Below are positions 1 to 5,639 of a stretch of 20,881 nucleotides of DNA, piece by piece. The DNA is from a virus. The notes beneath the pieces were generated by a model, which worked only from the letters and a program-made list of their open reading frames with translations, had not been told where the DNA came from and made no database searches. A program made the position numbers and the translations under genes. Within the stretch, counting starts at the first letter, position 1, and each line of letters opens with the position of its first letter. The stretch lies in the IMG/VR virus record IMGVR_UViG_3300046370_000620, positions 1 to 20,881 of that record. One strand, written 5' to 3'.

Positions 1-87
1 GAAAAACTGTTTCTTTGCCAACCAGTTGAAGAATAGCACATTCTCCGATTGCCATTTCTAAATCTTTTTTCTATTTTCACATTATTG

Positions 88-127
<40 letters not shown>

Positions 128-255
128 TCACTTAATTACTGATTATCAAGCACTTACGAAGCCTTTTATGGACTCTTGGGATACCGGATGGACACAATTT
201 AGTCACAACTTAGACACACTTTTTTGAGACCTGAATTTCTCGTGTCATAGAGGGC
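128..255. other. att-flanking non-coding region
   Basis: No gene is visible between the broken tRNA and the end of the first leftward gene. The stretch is AT-rich and contains the tandem repeats at 190-222. By position it would hold the attachment-site arm and any integrase or excisionase binding sites. No integrase gene lies beside it. Confidence 0.5.
190..222 (+). repeat. three tandem 11-bp imperfect repeats
   Basis: Three units abut exactly: GGACACAATTT (190-200), AGTCACAACTT (201-211) and AGACACACTTT (212-222). Each has a CACA core followed by T-rich bases. Tandem spacing of about one helical turn next to an att site suggests arm-type integrase or excisionase binding sites; this is inference. 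Confidence 0.6.
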
Positions 256-792
256 TCAATCGTATTTCTTTTCGTAGTAATCTCGCAGCTCAGTCAGCTG
301 CTTTAGATCCGTTTCTGGTCGGTAATAGTTTTCGTGAAATTGATTGGTCATGTATGTATCCATTCTGATGATATACTCCTTACCATCATAATCGTAAGTC
401 GACCTAGTAGTGCCAAACCTCAGCGCGTAATCCGGTTCTAGAAACACTTGCTTCTCTTTACCGCTTTCTGACCTAAAAATAATTTCATAAGGCTCAACAT
501 CTTTTGATGATGCAAAATTAATGCCTTTGGCAATTAAAAGACCTTTTTTCAGGTCTTTTTCAGATGCTAATTTGTATTGTACTTGTGCAGCAATTACTAA
601 GTTTTTTCTCACGAAAAGAGAGTTAGGATCTCTTGAACCGAATTGCTGAATTAGTATTACTACGACTAAGAGTCCTAAATAAATGTAAACTAATGTTCCA
701 CAGCCAACCTTTACAATCCCTCGTTCACCTAACACTTGAAAGATAATTGCCGAGGCAACTGTGAACCAGAAGAACAATGTCAATAGATCCAT
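256..792 (-). CDS. hypothetical membrane protein, two N-terminal TM segments
   Basis: 178 aa. Two hydrophobic segments lie near the N-terminus (about residues 3-20 and 31-49), followed by a soluble domain of about 125 residues rich in charged and aromatic residues. I recognise no family. It lies three bases from the next leftward membrane-protein gene (796-1068), so the two are probably cotranscribed. Its AT-rich composition and place beside the att site suggest a cargo (moron) gene expressed in the lysogen. A role at the cell envelope is inferred only from the membrane segments. Confidence 0.6.
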   Translation of the reverse strand: MDLLTLFFWFTVASAIIFQVLGERGIVKVGCGTLVYIYLGLLVVVILIQQFGSRDPNSLFVRKNLVIAAQVQYKLASEKDLKKGLLIAKGINFASSKDVEPYEIIFRSESGKEKQVFLEPDYALRFGTTRSTYDYDGKEYIIRMDTYMTNQFHENYYRPETDLKQLTELRDYYEKKYD

Positions 793-795
793 TGG

Positions 796-1068
796 CTATT
801 CTTTTAGCATGGCTTTCAAATTAGCCCATACAATGATTGCTCCTAAAATTGAAACTGGAATACTGATAACAGTTTCGGCAGTACCTTTACCAAAACCTTC
901 CGTTATCGAATAGTAAATAAAACTTCCACCAACCCAAAGCATGAAAATATTGCCAACAATCATAACTTTAAAACAAAGGAAGTCATTGCCCCATGTGTGC
1001 TTGAATAGCATTGATGGCATGAGCATCGGCGGGGCTGCAAAGATTAAGTGAGCAAGTCCACTTACCAT
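796..1068 (-). CDS. hypothetical small membrane protein
   Basis: 90 aa, very hydrophobic, with two to three probable membrane segments (about residues 5-22, 34-54 and 65-84). The first ATG (1068) overlaps the 3' end of the lipoprotein gene 983-1207 in another frame by 86 bp. In-frame ATGs at 1026, 1020 and 1011 would shorten that overlap but not remove it, and none has a convincing Shine-Dalgarno site. No family recognised. Three bases separate it from the membrane protein downstream (256-792). Confidence 0.5.
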   Translation of the reverse strand: MVSGLAHLIFAAPPMLMPSMLFKHTWGNDFLCFKVMIVGNIFMLWVGGSFIYYSITEGFGKGTAETVISIPVSILGAIIVWANLKAMLKE

Positions 1069-1207
1069 TTTCTTTGAACCAGTCCCCTTCCTTCACCCCC
1101 ATTTGCCAAGTCACTCCGCTATCATCAACAACATTGATTGTAGTGCCTTTGTCGGAATTACAGGAGGCGAAAGTTAAAGCGAAGGCGGCTAAGAAACATC
1201 TAAACAT
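983..1207 (-). CDS. putative small lipoprotein
   Basis: 74 aa. A short signal peptide with hydrophobic core ends in TFASC, a plausible lipobox with Cys16, so the mature protein would be about 59 residues on the membrane surface. The rest has no recognised domain. Its last 86 bp overlap the start of the 796-1068 gene in a different frame; both frames look protein-like, so the start of the neighbour may be wrong or the overlap real. Probably cargo. Confidence 0.5.
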   Translation of the reverse strand: MFRCFLAAFALTFASCNSDKGTTINVVDDSGVTWQMGVKEGDWFKENGKWTCSLNLCSPADAHAINAIQAHMGQ

Positions 1208-1258
1208 GATTGTTATTTAGATTTTGTTGTTAGCCGAAACAACATTAAACCTAAGCTA

Positions 1259-1459
1259 TTACCAAGCTGCTTGCTTAACCACAGACTTGTCGATCAACCT
1301 CAGAATATCCTTTTTGCGGTAGCGGATAAATCTCTGGGTCAATTGGACTCTCGGCAGCTTACCGCTGACCTCGAGTCTTCTGATCGTTCTCTTGCAGCAG
1401 TTAAGCATCTTCATGACTTCAGCACGGGTAAGTAACTTATTGGAATCTTCTTCGGACAT
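1259..1459 (-). CDS. MerR/excisionase-type HTH DNA-binding protein
   Basis: 66 aa. Residues about 9-58 match the winged-helix HTH_17/AlpA-excisionase pattern: LLTRAEVMKMLNCCKRTIRR is the helix-turn-helix and the following GKLPRVQL...IRYRKKDI is the wing with a basic end. Known members are excisionases (bending DNA at attL/attR) or small activators. It is the last gene of the replication operon, 11 bases after the helicase gene, and the DNA-binding gene nearest the att site, which favours an excisionase; a transcription regulator is the alternative. Confidence 0.75.
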   Translation of the reverse strand: MSEEDSNKLLTRAEVMKMLNCCKRTIRRLEVSGKLPRVQLTQRFIRYRKKDILRLIDKSVVKQAAW

Positions 1460-1470
1460 ATTCTCAGGGG

Positions 1471-2640
1471 TTAACGATAATAATAAACTGTTTCGCTGGG
1501 GTCATCGCCTTCCTCGGTAAAACAGAGGTCCTTCTCAAGGAGTACATTTACACCCTCATTGAAGTGCTGCTCGTCTACGCCGTCCTTTGAGCATAGGAAG
1601 AAGAGCCTATTTCGCCCGATCTTACCTTTTTCAGGCACATGACCCATAATGACCGAGGAAGGGTCAAATCGGGGCTTTCCTCGCGATCCATACCTACGGA
1701 ACTTACTAGGATCTAAATCAGGTCTAGAAAGTATTAAGGGAGCCTCAAGCTGCACGACAAATGGATCAGGTGATTTCTGATTTCTAGCAGTTGATTCGAT
1801 TATCAAGCAGTCTTCCTCTTCATGTCTTGTGGCACTCAACAATAGGCTTGGGTATCTAGCGAAAGCGCCGCTACCACTTGATCTATCTTGGGCATCTGAA
1901 GAGTTAGGGTTTCCTTTTCGAAAGTGATGGCAAACGCCTAAGGCTGCATCGGACTCACAAACAAGGTTCTCAAGCTCTTGAAACAAAGAGGTGACATGAC
2001 GGCTGGAATTTTCATCAAAACTCGAATCCTTTGTGTCTATGCAATATAGCGGATCCACTACTATTAAATCGTATGGGTCTTTGTCTAAGAGCTCCACCTT
2101 CAAGCTTTCAATGATAAGCTCAAGATCGTAGGTCACTCTAGATAGAGACCACAAATGAAGGTCGTCTGGCACGCCATCTAAACCTCGAGCAAGTGCGATA
2201 TCAATGAGACGCTCCTGTATTCTATCTTTTCTGAGCTCAAAATCTATAAGTAGAACTTTAGATTTTCGAGTTTCACGATTGAAGATAGGGATCCCAGCAG
2301 CACAAGCCATTGCGATATTATTCCATATCCAGCTCTTACCCGTTTTGCTTGGTGCAGACAAAAGAGCGAGGTCGTTCTTTTGAATAAAGCCATCAACAAG
2401 ATACTCTGCTGGCTTGATATCGTATTTCGGAGGGAATTCGTTGCCGGGAATTATTGGCGGCAAGATTGTCATTCGGTCTTCGCGCTCCTCTTTCATTTGC
2501 TTTACATCTTCTGGGTTTGGACCTGGTAAATCTACCTTGGGTTTCTTGGACTCTTTCGAGTCCTTTGATTCCTTTGAGATATTTTGCAATTCTGATGCTT
2601 TATCGACGAAATGTTTAATGAAGTTTACTGAGTCATCCAT
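1471..2640 (-). CDS. RepA/DnaB-like replicative helicase ATPase (AAA_25)
   Basis: 389 aa RecA-fold ATPase. Walker A is APSKTGKS (about 96-103), the following acidic strand is LLIDFE (about 130-135), Walker B is DLIVVD (191-196), and a sensor-like CHHFRKG sits at about 237-243. Residues 320-389 look like a winged-helix tail. This order is that of plasmid and phage RepA-type hexameric helicases that open DNA at the origin. Residues 20-36 are a Ser/Lys-rich linker with repeated SKESKDSKE units. Its ATG overlaps the primase stop by 8 bases (ATGGATGA), so the two are translationally coupled; helicase and primase probably work at one fork. A recombination-mediator role is a less likely alternative. 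Confidence 0.88.
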   Translation of the reverse strand: MDDSVNFIKHFVDKASELQNISKESKDSKESKKPKVDLPGPNPEDVKQMKEEREDRMTILPPIIPGNEFPPKYDIKPAEYLVDGFIQKNDLALLSAPSKTGKSWIWNNIAMACAAGIPIFNRETRKSKVLLIDFELRKDRIQERLIDIALARGLDGVPDDLHLWSLSRVTYDLELIIESLKVELLDKDPYDLIVVDPLYCIDTKDSSFDENSSRHVTSLFQELENLVCESDAALGVCHHFRKGNPNSSDAQDRSSGSGAFARYPSLLLSATRHEEEDCLIIESTARNQKSPDPFVVQLEAPLILSRPDLDPSKFRRYGSRGKPRFDPSSVIMGHVPEKGKIGRNRLFFLCSKDGVDEQHFNEGVNVLLEKDLCFTEEGDDPSETVYYYR

Positions 2641-3502
2641 GGGTTGGCTTTCTGTAGAAGATTACTTTTTGTTTTTGTTTGGTCTTGGAATTGAAACCAA
2701 GAGGAAACCTGACAAGCTGGCATCGCTTATCCAAAACCTGGCTGTCTCCGCCTAGAGTCTTGGCTACCTCAAACCATCGCTTGACCTTATCCTTACGATT
2801 TACGCCGCCATCAAAGTAGGCATGAAGTGACTTGTTCCCTGAATAAACAACCAGTCTTAGCGGAAGCTCTTGAGAAAGCCTGACAATGAGACCAGCTTGC
2901 TCGTCCCACATTTTGGGAAGTTCATCGCTTTCAAAAACATAATATCTTTGCTTTTCAACATTGGCATTATTGCGACCAGCTTGTGGGTCACGAAGGACGG
3001 ACTGACAGATATATTGCATATTATCCAAGTCTCTTTCGTAAACCCAATCGCCAGCAGATAGAATCTCGCCGCGACAAACATCGTCTGTGATAAAAAGATA
3101 ATCATGCTCGTAGAAGAAATCTTCGATAATCTTCTTTGGATTGTCAGGAATTTCATCCGATGAAGAAATCAAATCGCCTATATTCCCTCTACTTGTCCAA
3201 GTATCTATCGCTTGTTGATTTCTGGTAACATCAGGATCTGCCTTCTCATATGGGCGACCCGATGGTCGCCCATTAGATTTCCAAGTTATGCAATCCATTA
3301 GCTCTTTGTCGGAGGCATGACGGCGAGTAACCTTATCTCGAGCGGCTTGAAACTCTTTCCACACCACATCCTTTGGAATGCCCCACTCTTCTAAAATCTT
3401 TGAGATAATAAGTTGCTGACTATGGTAAGTCATGTGACCATCCTCGACTTTTCTTTGGATATCCAACAAGCAATCTTGTAATTGTTTTACCTTAACCTTC
3501 AT
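2633..3502 (-). CDS. archaeo-eukaryotic primase (AEP/PrimPol-type)
   Basis: 289 aa. The C-terminal half carries the three AEP-fold signatures in order: an acidic motif I in YYVFESDE (about 187-194), motif II SGNKSLH (221-227, the sxH pattern) and a basic motif III QLVRFPLG (262-269). These residues bind metal and nucleotide in AEP primases and primase-polymerases. The N-terminal 120 residues are helical and unassigned. It overlaps the preceding gene by ATGA and the helicase gene by 8 bases. Function inferred: priming of phage DNA replication. Motif I reads E-x-D rather than D-x-D. Confidence 0.8.
   Translation of the reverse strand: MKVKVKQLQDCLLDIQRKVEDGHMTYHSQQLIISKILEEWGIPKDVVWKEFQAARDKVTRRHASDKELMDCITWKSNGRPSGRPYEKADPDVTRNQQAIDTWTSRGNIGDLISSSDEIPDNPKKIIEDFFYEHDYLFITDDVCRGEILSAGDWVYERDLDNMQYICQSVLRDPQAGRNNANVEKQRYYVFESDELPKMWDEQAGLIVRLSQELPLRLVVYSGNKSLHAYFDGGVNRKDKVKRWFEVAKTLGGDSQVLDKRCQLVRFPLGFNSKTKQKQKVIFYRKPTHG
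3250..3273. repeat. perfect 10-bp hairpin inside primase gene
   Basis: ATGGGCGACC (3250-3259), loop CGAT, GGTCGCCCAT (3264-3273): ten perfect pairs in coding sequence (encoding a GRPSGRP stretch on the minus strand). One of several such hairpins in the window. Confidence 0.7.
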
Positions 3503-3999
3503 TCGGAATCCTTGATGGTTGATGGAGTCAACGAATCGTGCTCTTCGGTAAGCCCTTTTCTTTTCGCAACAACGCCAAGTTTACGCTTACAACGCTTGGT
3601 CTCTTGAACCACACGACCTCTACTTAGACCAGTAATGCTCGCCATCTCTATGTCACCCATTGGTGGGTAGCAGCAAATTTTACTGTCATCGAATTTACCG
3701 CCAAAGAACTCTGCATTTAAGTCTCGAAGGCTGATGGCGAAATCGAGTGCTGCCCAGCCGGGTTTATCCATGAGATCTTCAGCTCTATCGAGTCGCTCCT
3801 CTAATTCCATGACAACGCTCTCAATGAGCTTCTTGTCCTTTTTACACTCGGCACTAATTTCGTCCAAGTACTCGAGATATTCATCTCTATGCTCCAAGTA
3901 GTTTTGGTACAATTCGTCATCGTCCATTAACTTACGGACGGCAGCGTCTTGCTCCTCTCTATCTGGGAATTTTCTGATAATTTTAACTAATAGGTTCAT
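3499..3999 (-). CDS. helical protein with sigma-region-4-like HTH at C-terminus
   Basis: 166 aa. Residues 1-85 are highly charged and helical, probably coiled coil. Residues about 113-143 (IEMASITGLSRGRVVQETKR with the following basic stretch) resemble the helix-turn-helix of sigma-70 region 4. It overlaps the primase start by ATGA and is preceded by a good Shine-Dalgarno (CAGGAG, 6-7 bases before the ATG). It may bind the origin or load the helicase/primase, or regulate the operon; no exact family recognised. Confidence 0.65.
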   Translation of the reverse strand: MNLLVKIIRKFPDREEQDAAVRKLMDDDELYQNYLEHRDEYLEYLDEISAECKKDKKLIESVVMELEERLDRAEDLMDKPGWAALDFAISLRDLNAEFFGGKFDDSKICCYPPMGDIEMASITGLSRGRVVQETKRCKRKLGVVAKRKGLTEEHDSLTPSTIKDSE

Positions 4000-4001
4000 A
4001 T

Positions 4002-4175
4002 CTATTTCTCCTGTTCTATATTTGGGTTATTATGATTTAAATTGATGTCGTGGGACTGGTGAGGATTGTCGTATGACTGTGCGAGCCAGAGGTAGTAGTC
4101 ATACTCGAGCTCTCCTGCCGGATGAATTCGAGTGCATCCGTCAGGCTCTGGAAGCTCCTCTCCTTTATTACCCAC
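4002..4175 (-). CDS. possible small protein overlapping 4037-4288 in another frame
   Basis: A GTG at 4175, with GAGG five bases upstream, opens a 57-aa frame whose C-terminal half (ELEYDYYLWLAQSY...) looks like a real protein. It ends two bases before the next gene's ATG and supplies that gene's Shine-Dalgarno. The frame stays open upstream to an ATG at 4265. It overlaps the 4037-4288 frame, whose own composition becomes poor (Ser/Thr/His-rich) exactly where this frame looks good. The two may be separate overlapping genes, or one gene split by a frameshift near 4110-4150. Confidence 0.4.
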   Translation of the reverse strand: MGNKGEELPEPDGCTRIHPAGELEYDYYLWLAQSYDNPHQSHDINLNHNNPNIEQEK

Positions 4176-4288
4176 TTCGCCTCGTCTAGCTCCGGCGAAA
4201 AAAGTAGTTGGATTATGTGACGATCCCCTGTCGGGGTCGTCACTTCTGTTTTGAATTGGTTGCATTTGAAAGTGTAAGAACCGCTCAT
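4037..4288 (-). CDS. small hypothetical protein, first gene of replication operon
   Basis: 83 aa from the ATG at 4288, or 89 aa from a TTG at 4306. Residues 1-60 look like a folded alpha/beta domain ending in a helix (SFQSLTDALEFIRQ). The last 24 residues are low-complexity and probably not selected as protein. The ATG lies inside one strand of a 14-bp inverted repeat (4278-4291 with 4348-4361), so its translation may be structure-controlled. No family recognised. Confidence 0.5.
   Translation of the reverse strand: MSGSYTFKCNQFKTEVTTPTGDRHIIQLLFSPELDEAKWVIKERSFQSLTDALEFIRQESSSMTTTSGSHSHTTILTSPTTSI
4217..4243. repeat. strong GC hairpin inside 4037-4288 frame
   Basis: GTGACGA plus CCCC on the left (4217-4228, one bulged T at 4224) pairs with GGGGTCGTCAC (4233-4243) around loop TGTC, giving 11 pairs. 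It is the first of a cluster of hairpins ending at 4435. Confidence 0.65.
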
Positions 4289-4435
4289 AGGTGTTTCATA
4301 GGGCAAATTATGAAAAAACCCGTTGCAGGATCTCCCTGCACACCATGCCTATGGGCGGTTCGTGTCTTCGTAACGAGCTGTGTTTCATAGAGGTAGACTA
4401 GTAACCCCGTTCTGGGTTCTCCCCAGACACCATGC
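4278..4435. ncRNA. two tandem covarying structured elements (candidate cis-RNA or origin)
   Basis: Unit 1: outer stem 4278-4291 with 4348-4361 (14 pairs, one U-G wobble if read on the plus strand) encloses hairpin TTTCATA/TATGAAA (4294-4300, 4309-4315) and hairpin TGCAGG-ATCTC-CCTGCA (4324-4340), forming a three-way junction. Unit 2 repeats the core: CCCGT (4406-4410), hairpin TCTGGG-TTCTC-CCCAGA (4411-4427), CACCATGC (4428-4435), preceded by TGTTTCATAG (4381-4390). The flanks CCCGT and CACCATGC and the TCTC of the loop are identical in both units, while three of six stem pairs differ with compensatory changes. This argues for selected structure in the leader of the replication operon. I match it to no known riboswitch or ribozyme. 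Candidate roles are attenuator/riboswitch-like leader or hairpin replication origin. Confidence 0.6.
4308..4388 (-). CDS. possible 26-aa leader peptide
   Basis: An ATG at 4388 inside the repeated CTATGAAACAC motif opens a 26-codon frame (begins MKHSSLRRHEPP, ends REILQRVFS) that runs through the unit-1 hairpin and stops at 4308, 20 bases before the ATG at 4288. No good Shine-Dalgarno is visible. If translated, ribosome position would decide which stems form. It may equally be a chance frame. Confidence 0.25.
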   Translation of the reverse strand: MKHSSLRRHEPPIGMVCREILQRVFS

Positions 4436-4469
4436 AGTTTGTTTTGAAGACTAGTCATTGGTTATTAAA

Positions 4470-4745
4470 TCAGTTCCAAGCCCAGCAGTACGGAAGCTCA
4501 TTCAAACTCTCTACGAGTTCATGATCAGATTCATCCGCAGTAATAGGGAATGTAGGAAAAAGTCTTACTGGTTGAGGGTTACCGCCATCGTCAGCCATGA
4601 GTGGCACTTGAGCTTCAGTTGTAATCACTTGGTCGAGTAACTCGTCAAATGAGGCATCTACATCACTCTCGTTTCCGGTGAAAACATCAGACCAAAAGTC
4701 TTCTGGATGCTGATCGAAATCTAATTTTTGCTTCTGTATTTTCAT
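4470..4745 (-). CDS. small acidic hypothetical protein
   Basis: 91 aa from the ATG at 4745 (a GTG at 4757 would add four residues and overlap the upstream gene). The protein is acidic, with Asp/Glu-rich helical stretches and a tryptophan-rich C-terminus (YCWAWN). No domain recognised. The ATG is two bases after the upstream gene's stop (TGAGAATG), which favours this start and translational coupling. The region downstream holds the tandem hairpin elements. Confidence 0.6.
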   Translation of the reverse strand: MKIQKQKLDFDQHPEDFWSDVFTGNESDVDASFDELLDQVITTEAQVPLMADDGGNPQPVRLFPTFPITADESDHELVESLNELPYCWAWN

Positions 4746-4747
4746 TC

Positions 4748-4942
4748 TCAGCCCCACTTTCTGTTGGTCTTTAAGTAAGCTCTAAAATTGATGGGCCAAA
4801 TCTGAGGGTCTCTCTTGAGCCAAAAGTGTACCCACCCTCTTCCGACTTCATTATAAAGCTCCATTGTGTAACCCTTTTCGCCCGGCTTTTTGCCTTTCGA
4901 TTTTAGTGCGGTCATTAGTGATTTTAAAAATTTTATAAACAT
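4748..4942 (-). CDS. small basic hypothetical protein
   Basis: 64 aa, basic, with a Lys-rich N-terminus (KSLMTALKSKGKK) and an aromatic C-terminal half (WVHFWLKRD). An internal ATG at 4915 is a second possible start. No family recognised. It heads the short operon with 4470-4745 and lies downstream of the 11-bp-phased array at 5096-5146. A basic protein here might bind nucleic acid, but that is speculative. Confidence 0.5.
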   Translation of the reverse strand: MFIKFLKSLMTALKSKGKKPGEKGYTMELYNEVGRGWVHFWLKRDPQIWPINFRAYLKTNRKWG

Positions 4943-5095
4943 GATTCTTGATTTTGCTGCTGCGACTAACAGGAGCCTGATCGGTGGTTAATTTAAGAGG
5001 CTCAATCGATCAGTCCTGAGCGCTCCTGATATAACTTAATAGTACGAAACAAGGTGAATTAACTCCAGCGTAAGTCGTTGATTTTGAGTTTATTA

Positions 5096-5146
5096 GGGCA
5101 TTGATAGCCCATTTTTAGCCCATTCACGACCCATTGCTTGCCCATT
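5096..5146. repeat. five-copy 11-bp-phased CCCATT array
   Basis: GGGCATT (5096), GCCCATT (5107), GCCCATT (5118), ACCCATT (5129) and GCCCATT (5140) begin exactly 11 bases apart, putting each copy on the same face of the helix. The segment AGCCCATTCACGACCCATT (5117-5135) recurs with one change at 7710-7728. Both arrays lie upstream of leftward early operons, so a shared regulator's operator or an origin iteron is likely. Confidence 0.7.
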
Positions 5147-5178
5147 GTAGGGGTATCTATCACTTGGGTATGTCTTTG

Positions 5179-5216
5179 ATTAGTGTTACAGATTTCATAG
5201 CCTTGCAAATACTAAT
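5179..5216 (+). other. 9-bp hairpin enclosing TTTCATAG
   Basis: ATTAGTGTT (5179-5187) pairs with AATACTAAT (5208-5216); the single non-Watson-Crick pair is a G-U wobble only if the plus strand is transcribed. The loop includes TTTCATAG (5193-5200), the octamer found in the elements at 4294, 4383 and 18135. Confidence 0.35.
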
Positions 5217-5223
5217 TTCAGAT

Positions 5224-5490
5224 TCATGACCTAGACCCTTTTCTTCGGGTTATAATATTGGTCTGATCTACCCATGCTTGCCACTTCTCCCTGAGCTGTT
5301 CAGCTCCGGATCTTGTGGGTGATTTTGTTGGCAAATCTGGAATACCTTCTCCCCTACCCAACCTCGCTCCAATTTTGGAGCAGCCCATGAGGCGGTTGAA
5401 GTAGAGAAGCTCGTATCCTCGATTGTCATTCTTAACGATGACAATCGAATGATCGTACGGCATCGCGTCTGGCTTTACTGTTGCGGGCAT
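5224..5490 (-). CDS. hypothetical protein, last gene of recombination operon
   Basis: 88 aa, or 79 aa from a second in-frame ATG at 5463. Basic, with a central Gly-rich stretch (IGARLGRGEGIPDLP) and a helical Lys/Arg-rich C-terminus. No family recognised. Its start overlaps the lipoprotein stop by 16 bases, with AAAGGA just upstream, so it is probably translated from the same message as the exonuclease and resolvase. The N-terminal coding sequence contains an 11-bp perfect hairpin. Confidence 0.55.
   Translation of the reverse strand: MPATVKPDAMPYDHSIVIVKNDNRGYELLYFNRLMGCSKIGARLGRGEGIPDLPTKSPTRSGAEQLREKWQAWVDQTNIITRRKGSRS
5419..5448. repeat. perfect 11-bp hairpin inside coding sequence
   Basis: TCGATTGTCAT (5419-5429), 8-base loop, ATGACAATCGA (5438-5448). 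Eleven perfect pairs inside the 5224-5490 gene, where they encode a HSIVIVKNDNR segment. Confidence 0.7.
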
Positions 5491-5639
5491 CCTTTAAAAC
5501 AGGGTCCATGCCCGGGCTCAGGGCAGCTATGACCATCCTTCCAGATTTTGGCTCCAGTATCGGCACACACAAAATACTTGGGCTGTGTTGAACAAGAGCT
5601 CACCATCAAGGCAATTGTGGTTAGAACGAAGAATCTCAT
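5475..5639 (-). CDS. small cysteine-rich lipoprotein
   Basis: 54 aa from the ATG at 5639, chosen because it shares one base with the exonuclease stop (TAATG coupling) and gives a proper signal peptide; a longer frame upstream would have none. MRFFVLTTIALMVSSC is a lipoprotein signal with lipobox VSSC. The mature part of about 39 residues has four more cysteines (FVCADT, HSCPEP, GPCFKGC), suggesting disulfides or metal binding. Possible roles are superinfection exclusion or envelope modification, but neither can be shown. Its position within a DNA-recombination operon is odd. Confidence 0.65.
   Translation of the reverse strand: MRFFVLTTIALMVSSCSTQPKYFVCADTGAKIWKDGHSCPEPGHGPCFKGCPQQ

Larger units (their letters stand above)
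4943..5223. promoter_or_regulatory. non-coding regulatory region between two leftward operons
   Basis: 281 bp with no convincing gene. It holds an interrupted inverted repeat (AGGAGC 4971-4976 with GCTCCT 5022-5027, and CTGATCG 4977-4983 with CGATCAG 5007-5013), the phased CCCATT array (5096-5146) and a 9-bp stem (5179-5216). It probably carries the promoter for the 4748-4942 operon and the end of the 5224-5490 transcript; I cannot assign -10/-35 boxes with confidence. Confidence 0.5.

Noticed and set aside
1259-1459. Integrase
   Set aside because: The protein is only an HTH module of 66 aa with no tyrosine or serine recombinase catalytic residues; no integrase was found anywhere in the window.
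4278-4435. Hammerhead, fluoride, SAM or glutamine riboswitch/ribozyme
   Set aside because: The conserved core sequences of these classes (for example CUGAUGA...GAAA of hammerhead) are absent from the junctions on either strand.
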